A stretch of DNA of 64,000 nucleotides from Corynebacterium haematomassiliense (GTDB taxonomy: Bacteria; Actinomycetota; Actinomycetes; Mycobacteriales; Mycobacteriaceae). Below, piece by piece: positions 17,928 through 26,609 of this stretch. How positions within the stretch are numbered: the stretch's first letter is position 1; the number at the start of each line of letters is the position of its first letter. The translations under genes were made by a program, and so were the position numbers. The stretch is from the NCBI RefSeq assembly GCF_013978595.1, contig NZ_JACDTZ010000001.1, positions 1,922,001 to 1,986,000 on the forward strand, read 5' to 3'. The notes beneath the pieces were generated by a model. It was given only the letters and a program-made list of their open reading frames with translations, did no database searches and was not told where the DNA came from.

Positions 17928-19757
17928 TTACTTCCTCACCGCCACAGCGAACGGGCCGAACTGCTCGAGGTCCCAGTCCTGCTCGAAGGCCTCCGGGTTG
18001 AAGAACAAGCCCTCGTAGCGCACGTTCGGCTGGCTCGGGTAAATGTCGTGCGCGATGTGGGTCTTCAGCCCGTCCTTGCCGTTGTCACGGAACACGAACG
18101 CGACCGGCGGCTCCCACTGCGAATTGTCCACCGCCTCGGTGAACTTCTCCGGATCCTCGTAGGAGAGCTCCGCCCACTGCTTCAGCTCGTCGTTGCGGTG
18201 CTCGAACTCGCCCAGCGGGTTGGCGTAGTGGCTGGTGTAAGCGTTAAACGCGTAGAAGGGCTGGAAGGCCATGAAGTTGATCTCGTCGGTGTAGATCACC
18301 GCGTCGTTCTTCATGTGGCCGTGCTCTTCGATGAAGTCGGCCATCTCCTGGTAGTAGCGGCCCGCGTCCGGCGGGAAGCGGTCCGCGCGCTCGCCGTTGC
18401 CGTCAGTGTCGGCGTAGGCCTGGTCGATGTAGTCCTCGTTTTCCACCGGGATGTTCTGCACCATCTGCAGCGCGCCCACCGCGAGGACCGCGGCGACGGC
18501 GGTGGTGTACTTGTTCAGCCCGAACTCGGAGATCGCAATCACGCCGAGGGTGGCAAACAGCGCCACAATCAGCACCTCGAGGCGGAAGCCCAAAAGGGAG
18601 GTGCCCAGCAGGGTGACCGCCATCGAGGCCAGCGCCCACAGGTAGCACACGCCTATCGACGCACCAAGGGCCGCCAACTCAGGCTCCTTGATCCTGTAAA
18701 TCAGGTAGATCAACCCGATCATGGACAAAAGCCCGATCAGCGAGAACGACAGGAACGGCAGCGGGAAGTACGTGCCCTCGATGGGCAGGAAGTGGTTCGC
18801 GGTGGACTCCAGCGGCTCGTCGCCGGTGATGACCCGCCAGACGTACGGGCCCCAGGAAACCGCGGCGATGGCCATTGACCCCAGGCCGGTGACCAGCAGG
18901 TGCACCAGCGGTTGGACCGAGCGCTTGGTGAAGGTGTAGACGACCGCTAGGACAACTATGGTCAGCGCCGCAATCGCAGTGAACAGCGTGTAGAAGCTGG
19001 CGGAAATGCCCAGGTAGATGGCCAGCGCAATGGTGGATGCCCAGGAGCCGTTCACCGCCCGGTACGACAACACGGCCGCGGCCGGCACGAACATGGCCAC
19101 CACCGCCGCGTAGGGCTCCTCCGGCACCTCCGTGAGCACGACAGCCGTGGTCACGGTAGCGATGGCGAGGGCAGTGGGCAGCGAGCCGGTGAGCCGGCGC
19201 CACACCGGGGTGAGCATCGCCGCGGCCGCCGCCAGCGTCGCGATCGCGAACGGCTGGTACACCTCCCAGCCCTCCATACCCAGCACGTTGGCGGTGCGCC
19301 CGCCCAGCCAGAACCACCCCATGGGGTAGAAGGTGGGTAGGTCCTTGTACGCCATGTCCGCGTGGCCGAGGTTTTCCGTCATGCGCGACAGGAACTGGGT
19401 GCGGAAGCCCTGGTCCACCTGGATGCCGTCCAGGTAGAGGCGGGTCGCGCCCAGCGGGATGCCGATAGACGACACCACCAGCCCCGCCGGCACCAACGAC
19501 ATCATGGCCGAGGAGATCCAGGGTTTCTTGCCCTTGGTCCACAGCACGGCCAAAACGACGCCGACGCCGATGCAGACGAAGGACGCGGCGGTGGCCAAAG
19601 ACCTGGTCACCATCGACGTGTTAAACGCCGGCAGCGAGATCTTGTGCAGCACGAACCAGGCGGCCAGGGCGATCACGCCGCCGGCGAGCCCGGCCGCGAC
19701 AGTCCGGGCAGCGGTTTGCCCGACCGACAGCTCGTCGGGGTGGTAAGCGGTAGTCAT
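17928..19757 (-). CDS. aftA: galactan 5-O-arabinofuranosyltransferase AftA
   Basis: 609 residues; primes arabinan by adding the first arabinofuranose residues to galactan. GT-C membrane protein with multiple helices; the family motif region is clear: QVDQGFRTQFLSRMTENLGHA then DMAYKDLPTFYPMGWFW. ATG 19757 gives MTTAYHPDELSVGQTAART; the open frame continues upstream through the response-regulator gene but without resemblance. A periplasmic C-terminal domain contains YYQEMADFIEEHG and the end motif EQDWDLEQFGPFAVAVRK. Upstream is not dprE2, as in C. glutamicum, but a response-regulator gene ending 20 bp away, so its promoter context has changed. Confidence 0.92.
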   Translation of the reverse strand: MTTAYHPDELSVGQTAARTVAAGLAGGVIALAAWFVLHKISLPAFNTSMVTRSLATAASFVCIGVGVVLAVLWTKGKKPWISSAMMSLVPAGLVVSSIGIPLGATRLYLDGIQVDQGFRTQFLSRMTENLGHADMAYKDLPTFYPMGWFWLGGRTANVLGMEGWEVYQPFAIATLAAAAAMLTPVWRRLTGSLPTALAIATVTTAVVLTEVPEEPYAAVVAMFVPAAAVLSYRAVNGSWASTIALAIYLGISASFYTLFTAIAALTIVVLAVVYTFTKRSVQPLVHLLVTGLGSMAIAAVSWGPYVWRVITGDEPLESTANHFLPIEGTYFPLPFLSFSLIGLLSMIGLIYLIYRIKEPELAALGASIGVCYLWALASMAVTLLGTSLLGFRLEVLIVALFATLGVIAISEFGLNKYTTAVAAVLAVGALQMVQNIPVENEDYIDQAYADTDGNGERADRFPPDAGRYYQEMADFIEEHGHMKNDAVIYTDEINFMAFQPFYAFNAYTSHYANPLGEFEHRNDELKQWAELSYEDPEKFTEAVDNSQWEPPVAFVFRDNGKDGLKTHIAHDIYPSQPNVRYEGLFFNPEAFEQDWDLEQFGPFAVAVRK

Positions 19758-19777
19758 ACGTAACAGTTTCGCATACG

Positions 19778-20422
19778 CTATCCAACTCCACGTTCTGCCA
19801 GGTACATCAGGATCGCGCGTACTCGACGGTTGTCCTCGTCGGGGGTGAGCCCCAGTTTGGAGAAGATGCTGGAGACGTGCTTCGCCACCGCAGCGCCGGA
19901 GAGGTAGAGCTGCTCGGAGATCTGCGCGTTGGACAGGCCCTCCGCCATGTGTTCGAGTACTTCCGTCTCGCGCGGCGTGAGCGTGGTTAGCCAGCGCGAG
20001 CTCGCGGCCATGAGCGCGCTCGCCACGTCCGGGTCGATGACCACCCCGCCGGACGCCACGGTTTCGCACGCCTGGATGAAGTCTTTCACTTCGGCGACAC
20101 GATCCTTGAGCAGGTAACCGGTGCCGCCGTCGCCACCGGAGAACAGTTCCCGCGCGTAGGCGGGCGCAACGTACTGCGAGAGCACCAGCACGTTAACCGG
20201 GCCCTGCTTGCGTAGCGCCAGCGCGGCTTGGAGGCCGTCGTCACGCATGTTCGGTGGCATCCGCACGTCTGTGATCACCAGGTCGGGCACATGCGTATCG
20301 ACGACTCCCTGTACCCGATCCGCACTGTCCACCTGCGCCACAACCTCGTGGCCGCGCCGGGTGAGCAGGCCGGCGACGCCTTCCCGCAGCAGTGCGGAGT
20401 CGTCCGCGATGACAATCCTCAT
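19778..20422 (-). CDS. NarL/LuxR-type response regulator
   Basis: 214 residues. Receiver domain: acidic pair in VIADDSALLREG, phospho-acceptor Asp in LVITDVRMPP, switch Lys in GYLLKDRV. The C-terminal LuxR helix-turn-helix LTPRETEVLEHMAEGLSNAQI is complete. It overlaps the kinase gene by 4 bp, so the pair is coupled. The gene ends 20 bp before aftA with no terminator seen between, suggesting aftA-embC can be read from the same transcript. The divergent ABC exporter is the obvious regulon candidate, as in LiaRS- and BceRS-like cell-envelope stress systems. Confidence 0.9.
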   Translation of the reverse strand: MRIVIADDSALLREGVAGLLTRRGHEVVAQVDSADRVQGVVDTHVPDLVITDVRMPPNMRDDGLQAALALRKQGPVNVLVLSQYVAPAYARELFSGGDGGTGYLLKDRVAEVKDFIQACETVASGGVVIDPDVASALMAASSRWLTTLTPRETEVLEHMAEGLSNAQISEQLYLSGAAVAKHVSSIFSKLGLTPDEDNRRVRAILMYLAERGVG

Positions 20423-21096
20423 GGCGCAATCCCACTTTCTCCCCGGAACAACAGCAACGGAATACGGGCGGTGACGGTGGTCGGCCCACCGTCGGGCGAG
20501 GTCACCTCCATCGTCCCGCCGAACGCCGCGATCCGTTCCTGCATGCCGTCGAGCCCGCCGCCGGAGGTGATGTGCGCGTTGCCGCCGCCCTGGTCGGTCA
20601 CCGAGATGTTCAGAGTGTGGTCACAAGTCACGAGCACGCTGACAGGTTTTTGGGGTGCATGCTTCGCGGCGTTGGTGAGTGCTTCGGCGGTGAAGAAGTA
20701 GGCGGCGGCGGTGACGGAGCCGTCGATACGCGGCAGCTCGTGCGGCGCGCGGACCGTGACGTGCGGGCCGTACTGCGCGGCGGCCGTCTCGATCGCGGCG
20801 ATGAGCCCGTGGTCCGATAGCTCGCGAGGGTGGATGCCGCGCACGGTTCTCCTGAGTGCGTCGAGGCCGTTGTGGAGGTCGCGGGCGGCGTCGTCGAGAA
20901 GCGGCGAATCGACATCCAGCCTGGCCTCGCCCAGCTTCATCGCCGCGGCCACGAAATGCTGCTGCGCGCCGTCGTGCAGGTCGCGCTCGATGCGCAGGCG
21001 TTCCACCTCGTAGGCCTCCGCAATCTTGCGCCGCGATGCGGTGAGCTGGTGAATTTTTGCCGCTGCCCGCTGTTCGTGGTTTATTCTTCGCCGCAT
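20419..21096 (-). CDS. short soluble histidine kinase (HisKA_3/HATPase) lacking a sensor domain
   Basis: 225 residues. H-box ERLRIERDLHDGAQQHFVAAA with His at about residue 41, an N-box region TAEALTNAAKHA and the G-box GGGLDGMQERIAAFGG make a complete NarX-type kinase core. No membrane helix or sensor domain precedes it: ATG 21096 is the first start and the frame closes upstream. Related kinases are usually 350-450 residues with N-terminal membrane helices. Signal input might therefore come from the neighbouring ABC exporter, from another protein, or be lost. It is coupled to the response regulator by a 4-bp overlap. Confidence 0.85.
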   Translation of the reverse strand: MRRRINHEQRAAAKIHQLTASRRKIAEAYEVERLRIERDLHDGAQQHFVAAAMKLGEARLDVDSPLLDDAARDLHNGLDALRRTVRGIHPRELSDHGLIAAIETAAAQYGPHVTVRAPHELPRIDGSVTAAAYFFTAEALTNAAKHAPQKPVSVLVTCDHTLNISVTDQGGGNAHITSGGGLDGMQERIAAFGGTMEVTSPDGGPTTVTARIPLLLFRGESGIAP

Positions 21097-21122
21097 GTCC
21101 GAAAGCGTAGCGGGGTAGAGCT

Positions 21123-21159
21123 AGCACTACCCATATTCGGGAGTCAGGGCCATAGTGCT
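21123..21159. promoter_or_regulatory. inverted repeat in the divergent TCS/ABC control region
   Basis: AGCACTA (21123-21129) and TAGTGCT (21153-21159) form a perfect 7-bp inverted repeat, 23 bases apart. It is the only dyad I see in the 83 bp between the kinase and ATPase starts. It could be a response-regulator operator; this is inference from position only. Confidence 0.3.
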
Positions 21160-21179
21160 TAGCGACGACCACCTGTGAA

Positions 21180-21854
21180 ATGGAAACCATGCTTGAACTC
21201 AGAGACATCACTAAGTCATTCCCCCAGCAGCGGGTCCTCGAAGGCATCAGTCTGACGGTGGGCGACGGCGAATCCGTGGCCATCATGGGGCCTTCGGGCT
21301 CTGGTAAATCGACGCTGCTGCACTGCATGTCCGGCGTGCTCGTTCCCGACCAGGGCGAGGTGCTGTTCGACGGCCGCGATGTAGCCGCAATAAGCGACGC
21401 CGAACGCTCGCGCCTGCGCCTGGAGCACTTCGGCTTCATCTTCCAAGACGGCCAGTTGCTGCCGGAGCTGACCGCCACCGAAAACGTCGCGCTGCCGCAG
21501 ATCATGCGCGGGGTGTCGCGATCTCAAGCGCACAAGGATGCGGTGGACATGCTCACACGTCTGGGTCTGGGTGCCTATGTGGACCGGTACCCGGGGCAGC
21601 TCTCCGGCGGGCAGGGGCAGCGCGTAGCCATCGCGCGTGCTTTGGCCGGGCCGCCGTCTGTGGTATTCGCTGACGAGCCGACGGCGGCGTTGGACCAGGC
21701 CACCGGCCACGAAGTTATGCAGCAAATCGTGGCCGTGTGCCAGAAGTTCGGTGTAGCACTCGTGGTGGTCACGCACGACCCGAAGATCGCCGACTGGTGC
21801 AGCCGCCGCGTTGAAATCCGCGACGGCCTGATCCACTCGGAGGTGGCGCTATGA
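21180..21854 (+). CDS. ABC transporter ATPase (MacB/LolD-like)
   Basis: 224 residues. Walker A GPSGSGKSTLLHCMSG, Q-loop FIFQDGQLLPELTATENV, signature LSGGQGQRVAIARALA, Walker B VVFADEPTAALD, H-loop VVTHDPKIAD. This form of ATPase pairs with FtsX-type permeases in lipoprotein release or antimicrobial-peptide export and sensing. The start is ATG 21180 or ATG 21189 (MLELRDITKSF); the second matches the family better. It overlaps the permease by 4 bp and is divergent from the two-component genes, with an 83-bp gap containing a 7-bp inverted repeat. Confidence 0.92.
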   Translation: METMLELRDITKSFPQQRVLEGISLTVGDGESVAIMGPSGSGKSTLLHCMSGVLVPDQGEVLFDGRDVAAISDAERSRLRLEHFGFIFQDGQLLPELTATENVALPQIMRGVSRSQAHKDAVDMLTRLGLGAYVDRYPGQLSGGQGQRVAIARALAGPPSVVFADEPTAALDQATGHEVMQQIVAVCQKFGVALVVVTHDPKIADWCSRRVEIRDGLIHSEVAL

Positions 21855-23242
21855 GTTCGGTGACGTTGATGCGGTCGGCGGTGTCGCAGACAAGCGAAGG
21901 GCGCTCGCAGCGGCAGATCGGCGAGCGCTGGGTTCGTGCGCTGTCGCTGGTTGCGGTGACGGTGGCGAGCTGGATGATGTGCACCCTTATGGGCGGCACC
22001 TGGATGTTCGTGGCGCGCGACAGACACCCGCACGAGGCGCTCGTGGAAGTCTCGAAAGACCTGGGCGGGCCGATCTCCATCACGTATATCTTCCTCGCGC
22101 TATTCGCGTGCGTGCTGCTCGTGCCGAGCCTGTTGGGTCTGCTCACCCAGGCCGCGCGCGCGAACCTGGGCGGGCGCGAGGAGCACCTGGCGGTGCTTCG
22201 CCTCATCGGCGCGACCGCCGGCGAGGTACGCGGGATGATGATCCTGGAATCGCTGCGCCAGGCGCTTGTCGGGTTGGTGCTGGGCTCGGTGCTGTACATA
22301 GTTACGTGCCCGGCGTGGAGTTTGCTGACGTTCCAGGAAAAGCGCGTCGACACCTGGGAAATGCTCACCTGGTGGGTCATCCCCATCGCCTGGATCGTCG
22401 TGCTGGTGTTGGCTGCGTGCTCAGTGTGGCTTGCTTTGCGACGAGTCTCCGTCACCCCACTCGGCGTCACCAAGAAAATCCCACCAAAGGGACAGAACAT
22501 GATCACGCTGGTGCTCTCACTGGTTGGTGCGGTGGTGCTGTACCGCTACCTAAGCTCGCTGAGCATCGCTCCGCAGGCAGACGCGTTGGAGTTCGTGGTG
22601 GTGCTGGTCGTAGCCGGCGGCATTCTCAACGTCAACGCACTGATCGCCGTCGGCGTGATCCAACTCCTCGCACGCCTGAGCTACCGGGTCCCCGGGGCCG
22701 CAAACTACGTTGCCACGCGTCGGGTCGGCCGAGGCGCGAGAACCACCTGGAAGCGAGTGACCGCCCTGTACTTCGTGGCGTTCATTGGCGGTATTGGCGC
22801 CTGGATCTCCGCAGTACCGGAAGTCGAGGAAGAGCCCGTCCTGAAGATGATCACGGGTGATACTCCCCCCGGTGTGGCTATCACCGCCGTCTTCGCGGCG
22901 GTCTTGCTGGTGTCATCCACCCTGCTCACTCAGGCACTGGCCGTGGTGGAGCAGAAGCAACTGACCAAATCGCTCTACTTCATTGGCGCGCCGGCCGCGT
23001 TCCACACCAAGGTGGCCGTGCGCGAGGTTGGGGTTCCAATGCTGGTGGTGGCCCTGCTGGGATTCGGCATGGGCAGCCTGATGGGCACCATCATGGTCAT
23101 GATCCACGTCAACGTGCTGGACAAGGTGGCCCTGTTCGGCGGGCTTGTTGCGGTCGCGCTGGTTGGCTGTGTCCTGGCGGTGGTGGGGACCGGTCGGCTT
23201 CGCGAGCAGGTGCTGCTCGGCATGGGCCGCGCCAAGGACTAG
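21851..23242 (+). CDS. FtsX-family ABC transporter permease
   Basis: 463 residues, coupled to the ATPase by ATGA. One N-terminal helix follows a 35-residue cytoplasmic lead. A first FtsX unit covers about residues 75-205 (ARANLGGREEHLAVLRLIGATAGEVRGMMILES is its typical cytoplasmic loop) and a second unit lies in the C-terminal half (VEQKQLTKSLYFIGAPAAFHTKVAVREVGVPML). Two FtsX repeats joined by membrane helices resemble permeases of peptide-resistance exporters rather than lipoprotein LolCE. Substrate unknown; the link to a two-component system suggests envelope stress. Confidence 0.85.
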   Translation: MSSVTLMRSAVSQTSEGRSQRQIGERWVRALSLVAVTVASWMMCTLMGGTWMFVARDRHPHEALVEVSKDLGGPISITYIFLALFACVLLVPSLLGLLTQAARANLGGREEHLAVLRLIGATAGEVRGMMILESLRQALVGLVLGSVLYIVTCPAWSLLTFQEKRVDTWEMLTWWVIPIAWIVVLVLAACSVWLALRRVSVTPLGVTKKIPPKGQNMITLVLSLVGAVVLYRYLSSLSIAPQADALEFVVVLVVAGGILNVNALIAVGVIQLLARLSYRVPGAANYVATRRVGRGARTTWKRVTALYFVAFIGGIGAWISAVPEVEEEPVLKMITGDTPPGVAITAVFAAVLLVSSTLLTQALAVVEQKQLTKSLYFIGAPAAFHTKVAVREVGVPMLVVALLGFGMGSLMGTIMVMIHVNVLDKVALFGGLVAVALVGCVLAVVGTGRLREQVLLGMGRAKD

Positions 23243-23303
23243 GTGGTCCTGATACTTTCAGACAGAAAAGTCAGGGTCCTGGGGATATAGGGCCGGTCTG
23301 ACA

Positions 23304-23347
23304 AATTCAGCCGCGATCCGTCAGCGGGGACGGGTCGCGGCTGAATT
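23304..23347. terminator. 13-bp perfect inverted repeat downstream of the ABC permease
   Basis: AATTCAGCCGCGA (23304-23316) pairs perfectly with TCGCGGCTGAATT (23335-23347) across an 18-base loop. No clear T-run follows on either strand, so intrinsic termination is uncertain; it may be a stabilising hairpin between the convergent permease and dprE2 genes. The left arm begins inside a CTGACAAATT sequence (23298-23307) related to the intergenic repeat family at 28953 and 40623. Confidence 0.5.
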
Positions 23348-23359
23348 ATGCGCGCAGTA

Positions 23360-24124
23360 CTAGAAGTTCAGCTTGCTCATGATCGGCGCCGGGATGGCCT
23401 TCAGCACCAGAGAGATCGGGCCGAAGAGCTTGTGCACAAACACGGAGGGTTTGCCGGCCAGGGCGGCGTCGACGGCGGCCTCGGCGACGTCTTCCTTGTT
23501 CACGGTGAGCGGGGCCTCGTCGAGGCCGTCGGTCATCTTGGTGCGCACCTGGCCGGGGCGAACCACGGTGACGGTCACGCCGTCGTCCTTCAGGGCCTCG
23601 CCGAGCTGCAGGTAGAACCCGTCGATGCCCGCCTTGGAGGCGCCGTAGACGAAGTTGGAGCGGCGCACGCGCTGGCCCGCCACGGAGGACAGGGCGATGA
23701 TCGTGCCGTGGCCCTGGCGCTTCATGTGCTGGCCCAGCAGGACGCCGACGGACATCGGGGCGGTGAAGTTGGTCTGCGCGGACGCGACTGCCGCCGCCTG
23801 GTCCTGCCAGAGCTGCTCCTGGTCACCGAGGGTGCCAAAGGCGACCACGGCAACGTCGACGTCGCCGTCTGCAAACGCGGCGTCGATGACGGCCGGGTGG
23901 GAGGCGAAATCGAGCGCGTCGAAGTCCACGAGACGCACGTGGCCTGCGCCGGCGCGCTGGACGGCCGAGATCGCGCCGTCGATACGCGGGGAGTCCTTGC
24001 GCGCACACAGGGTGACGGTGGGGTTGCCGCCGCGGGAGGCGAGCTCGGCGACGATGGCGAGGCCGATCTCGCTGGTGCCGCCGAGGAGCAGGATGTGCTG
24101 GGCTTGGCCTACTGCATTCAACAT
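23360..24124 (-). CDS. dprE2: decaprenylphospho-beta-D-erythro-pentofuranosid-2-ulose 2-reductase
   Basis: 254 residues, SDR fold. Cofactor motif LLGGTSEIGLAIVAEL, the LVDFDALDF loop, catalytic Ser in LSSVAGQR and Tyr/Lys in YGASKAG, and the proline-rich end VLKAIPAPIMSKLNF. It reduces the 2-keto intermediate made by DprE1, completing conversion of decaprenyl-phosphoryl-ribose to decaprenyl-phosphoryl-arabinose, the donor for AftA and Emb. It follows dprE1 by 12 bp. Downstream, where aftA would be expected, sits the oppositely oriented ABC exporter. Confidence 0.93.
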   Translation of the reverse strand: MLNAVGQAQHILLLGGTSEIGLAIVAELASRGGNPTVTLCARKDSPRIDGAISAVQRAGAGHVRLVDFDALDFASHPAVIDAAFADGDVDVAVVAFGTLGDQEQLWQDQAAAVASAQTNFTAPMSVGVLLGQHMKRQGHGTIIALSSVAGQRVRRSNFVYGASKAGIDGFYLQLGEALKDDGVTVTVVRPGQVRTKMTDGLDEAPLTVNKEDVAEAAVDAALAGKPSVFVHKLFGPISLVLKAIPAPIMSKLNF

Positions 24125-24136
24125 GGTCGGTTCTCC

Positions 24137-25552
24137 TTAGTTCAGCTCAAGTCGGCGGGACATGTCGGACGCGAACACGCCGGTCGGGTCGATCTCGCGG
24201 CGGGTCTTCAGCCAGCCGGCCATCCCCGGGTACATGGCGTGGAACTTCTCGGCGGAGGTGCGGGACTCTTTGGCCAGGTAGAGGCGGCCGCCGAACTGCA
24301 TGACCTGGTCGTCCAGGCGGTCCAGGAACTCGTTCAGGCCCGGGCGGATGGGGAAGTCCACGCACACGTTCCAGCCCTTCATCGGGTAAGACAGCGGCGC
24401 CTGGTTACCCTCGCCGAACAGCTTGAACACGTTCAGGGCGGTGTAGTGGCCGGAAGACTGGATGTCGTAGATGATGTCCTTGAACGGCTCCACGGCGTCG
24501 GTGGGTACGACGAACTGGTACTGCAGGAAGCCGGCCTTGCCGTAGCCACGGTTCCACTCGCCGATGAGATCCAGCGGCTGGTAGAACTGCGTGAGGTTTT
24601 TCACGTCGTTGCGGGAAGGCGAACCCATCAGGTAGTACGCCTCGCCGATGGCCATCAGCGACAGCTTGTTCATGGTCCAGGACGGGAAGATGTCCGGCAC
24701 CGTCATCAGCTGCGGGGCCTTGAACTTCAGCGGGTCCTTGGCCAGCTTCGGCGCGTACTCCTTGAGCTGGTCCAGGGTGGCCAAGGAACCGCGGGAGATG
24801 GTGGAGCGGCCGGTCTTCGGCGGCGCGGAGATCGCGTCGAACCAGGCCGACGAGTAGGTGTAGTTCACCTCGGAGCCGTCGGAGTGGGCCGCGATCGTCT
24901 CGTCGAGCGTGTCGGTGCGGTCGGTGTCCGCGATGAAGTAGGCGGTTTCCGTGAACGTCATCTGGATGCGGGCGCGCAGGATGATGCCGGTCAGGCCCAT
25001 GCCGCCGACGGTGGCCCAGAACAGCTCGGCTGTCTCGCCGGTCGGCTCCAGGTGCAGCACGCGGCCGTCCGCGACGAGAAGCTCCATGGAGAGCACGTGG
25101 TCGCCGAAGGAGCCTGCGGAGTGGTGGTTCTTGCCGTGGATGTCCGGGCCGATGGCGCCGCCGATGGTCACCTGGCGGGTGCCGGGCAGCACCGGGACCC
25201 ACAGGCCGTAGGGCAGCGCGGCCTTCATCAGCTGGTCGAGGGTGACGCCGGCGTCCACGTCGACGATGCCGGTGTCCGGGTCGATGGAGTGGATGCGGTT
25301 CAGCGGGGTCATGTCGACGACGAGGCCGCCGCCGTTTTGGGCCGGGTCGCCGTAGGAACGGCCCATGCCGCGGGCGATGATGCCGCGGCGCCTGTGTTCT
25401 GGAAGCTCGGAGTTTTCGTCTGCCACCTGCTTGACAGCCTGAGCGATGGTGTCAACGTCGGCGGTGGAGAGGACCTGCGCGGTTGAGGGGGCGGTGCGGC
25501 CCCATCCGTAAAGGGATTGGGTTGTCAGTTCCATGCCCTCAACCATAGTCAT
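24137..25552 (-). CDS. dprE1: decaprenylphosphoryl-beta-D-ribose 2'-oxidase
   Basis: 471 residues (465 if the start is ATG 25534). FAD-linked oxidase of the VAO fold: the N-terminal [19 protein letters not shown]-binding [17 protein letters not shown] and [17 protein letters not shown], and C-terminal [13 protein letters not shown]. The benzothiazinone-target Cys of mycobacteria lies in a conserved FVVP-xx-A/C region; here the residue two after VVP is D (VVPTDAVEP), so covalent benzothiazinone binding would not be predicted if the alignment holds. It oxidises the 2'-hydroxyl of decaprenyl-phosphoryl-ribose. It starts right after the small gene at 25554, likely in one operon. Confidence 0.93.
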   Translation of the reverse strand: MTMVEGMELTTQSLYGWGRTAPSTAQVLSTADVDTIAQAVKQVADENSELPEHRRRGIIARGMGRSYGDPAQNGGGLVVDMTPLNRIHSIDPDTGIVDVDAGVTLDQLMKAALPYGLWVPVLPGTRQVTIGGAIGPDIHGKNHHSAGSFGDHVLSMELLVADGRVLHLEPTGETAELFWATVGGMGLTGIILRARIQMTFTETAYFIADTDRTDTLDETIAAHSDGSEVNYTYSSAWFDAISAPPKTGRSTISRGSLATLDQLKEYAPKLAKDPLKFKAPQLMTVPDIFPSWTMNKLSLMAIGEAYYLMGSPSRNDVKNLTQFYQPLDLIGEWNRGYGKAGFLQYQFVVPTDAVEPFKDIIYDIQSSGHYTALNVFKLFGEGNQAPLSYPMKGWNVCVDFPIRPGLNEFLDRLDDQVMQFGGRLYLAKESRTSAEKFHAMYPGMAGWLKTRREIDPTGVFASDMSRRLELN

Positions 25553-25553
25553 A

Positions 25554-25790
25554 CTAAAGGTCCATAATCGCGCGAATCTCCGCGGGCAGCTCCTCCTGAC
25601 TGGAAATCACAGGTTTGCCGGCTGCCTTGTGCTCGCGCAGGATCTCGTAGATCCGGGTGCGGCCTTTGGAGTCCACGAAGGGCAGTTCCTCTGCCATGAG
25701 GCGGACCATGAAGTCGGACAACGGGGCGTCGATACGCTGTGCTGCCTCGTGGATCGCGTTGGGGTCGTCACCTTTGTAATGCTTCCTCAT
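25554..25790 (-). CDS. small conserved-looking protein upstream of dprE1
   Basis: 78 residues from ATG 25790 ([21 protein letters not shown]). Mostly helical and charged, with no signal peptide or membrane segment; family not recognised. Its stop is adjacent to the dprE1 start, so it is the first gene of the dprE1-dprE2 operon. The longer frame starting at 25826 overlaps the divergent gene and is less likely. Confidence 0.55.
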   Translation of the reverse strand: MRKHYKGDDPNAIHEAAQRIDAPLSDFMVRLMAEELPFVDSKGRTRIYEILREHKAAGKPVISSQEELPAEIRAIMDL

Positions 25791-25815
25791 GGAAAGAAAG
25801 CCTATATTGGGCGCC

Positions 25816-26598
25816 ATGTCCAGCACCCTCTACCGCTCAGACCACCTCGCGCCGGTGATCCGCCTCACCGAGCGCCGGGCTGGTGCGACGCTGCTTGTGC
25901 GCGTCGGCCTGGTGTCGGATGAGGTTGTGTACCGGTGGGTGGGCATCGACGAGGACGCGACCATCGCGGATTGCTGCGAGATCGTGGGGGAGGTCTTCGG
26001 CGTCGAGGATGTGGGTGCGGATGCGCCGCAGGGGCGTTTGCTTTGCGACGTCCTAAAGTCCCCCGGCGATTCCACCCACTTTTCCCACGGCTTGTGGTCC
26101 TTTGAAATGCAGTTGGCCAACGTGTACCCGCGCGACGAGTCCACGCCGCCGTCCGTGTGCGTGGCGGGCTCCGGTTCGTTCGGGTCCCATTCCTTCGACA
26201 TCGGCGCAGTCAACGCCCGGCTGATGGGGGAGGTCGAAGTGCCGGGGCTGCGCGCCGAGGTGCGCGAGTTCATGGCGCGGGCGCGCGGCCACGACTTCGC
26301 CCCGCTGCTGCAGGCCCTGGATGTCGGTGCGGGGGAGCGGATCGAGGCGCTGCCGGTGGAGACCGGGCGCGTGGAGAGGGACGCCTTTTGGTCCCTGGTG
26401 TTCGCCCTGACCTGCTGCGCGGGTGCGGAGACCGCGCACATCGCCGAGAGTATCTTCGCCTCGCTCGGGCATGAGGAGTTGGGTATCGGGGAGATCCGGG
26501 GGCTGTGCGCGGAATCGCTGGCTTCGCTGGATGAAATTGGCGGCGAAAGGACCCCGGCGGAGATGTTGGATATCTACCGCCAGCTCATGCGCGGGTAG
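25816..26598 (+). CDS. hypothetical protein, possibly pRiA4b ORF-3-like fold
   Basis: 260 residues from ATG 25816 (MSSTLYRSDHLAPVIRL). The N-terminal half loosely follows the pRiA4b ORF-3 pattern: a first strand VIRLTERRAGATLLVRVGL, then a helix with DEDATIADCCEIVGEVFGV, then HFSHGLWSFEMQLANVYPRDE and a PSVCVAGSGSFG turn. The C-terminal half is helical (GAETAHIAESIFASLGHEELG). Function unknown and the family suggestion is weak. It is divergent from the dprE1 operon and 11 bp before the GtrA gene. Confidence 0.55.
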   Translation: MSSTLYRSDHLAPVIRLTERRAGATLLVRVGLVSDEVVYRWVGIDEDATIADCCEIVGEVFGVEDVGADAPQGRLLCDVLKSPGDSTHFSHGLWSFEMQLANVYPRDESTPPSVCVAGSGSFGSHSFDIGAVNARLMGEVEVPGLRAEVREFMARARGHDFAPLLQALDVGAGERIEALPVETGRVERDAFWSLVFALTCCAGAETAHIAESIFASLGHEELGIGEIRGLCAESLASLDEIGGERTPAEMLDIYRQLMRG

Positions 26599-26609
26599 GG
26601 TATTCGCCC

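Noticed and set aside
23348..25486. A 712-codon plus-strand frame opposite dprE1-dprE2.
   Set aside because: High-GC shadow; the minus-strand genes match well-known enzymes end to end.
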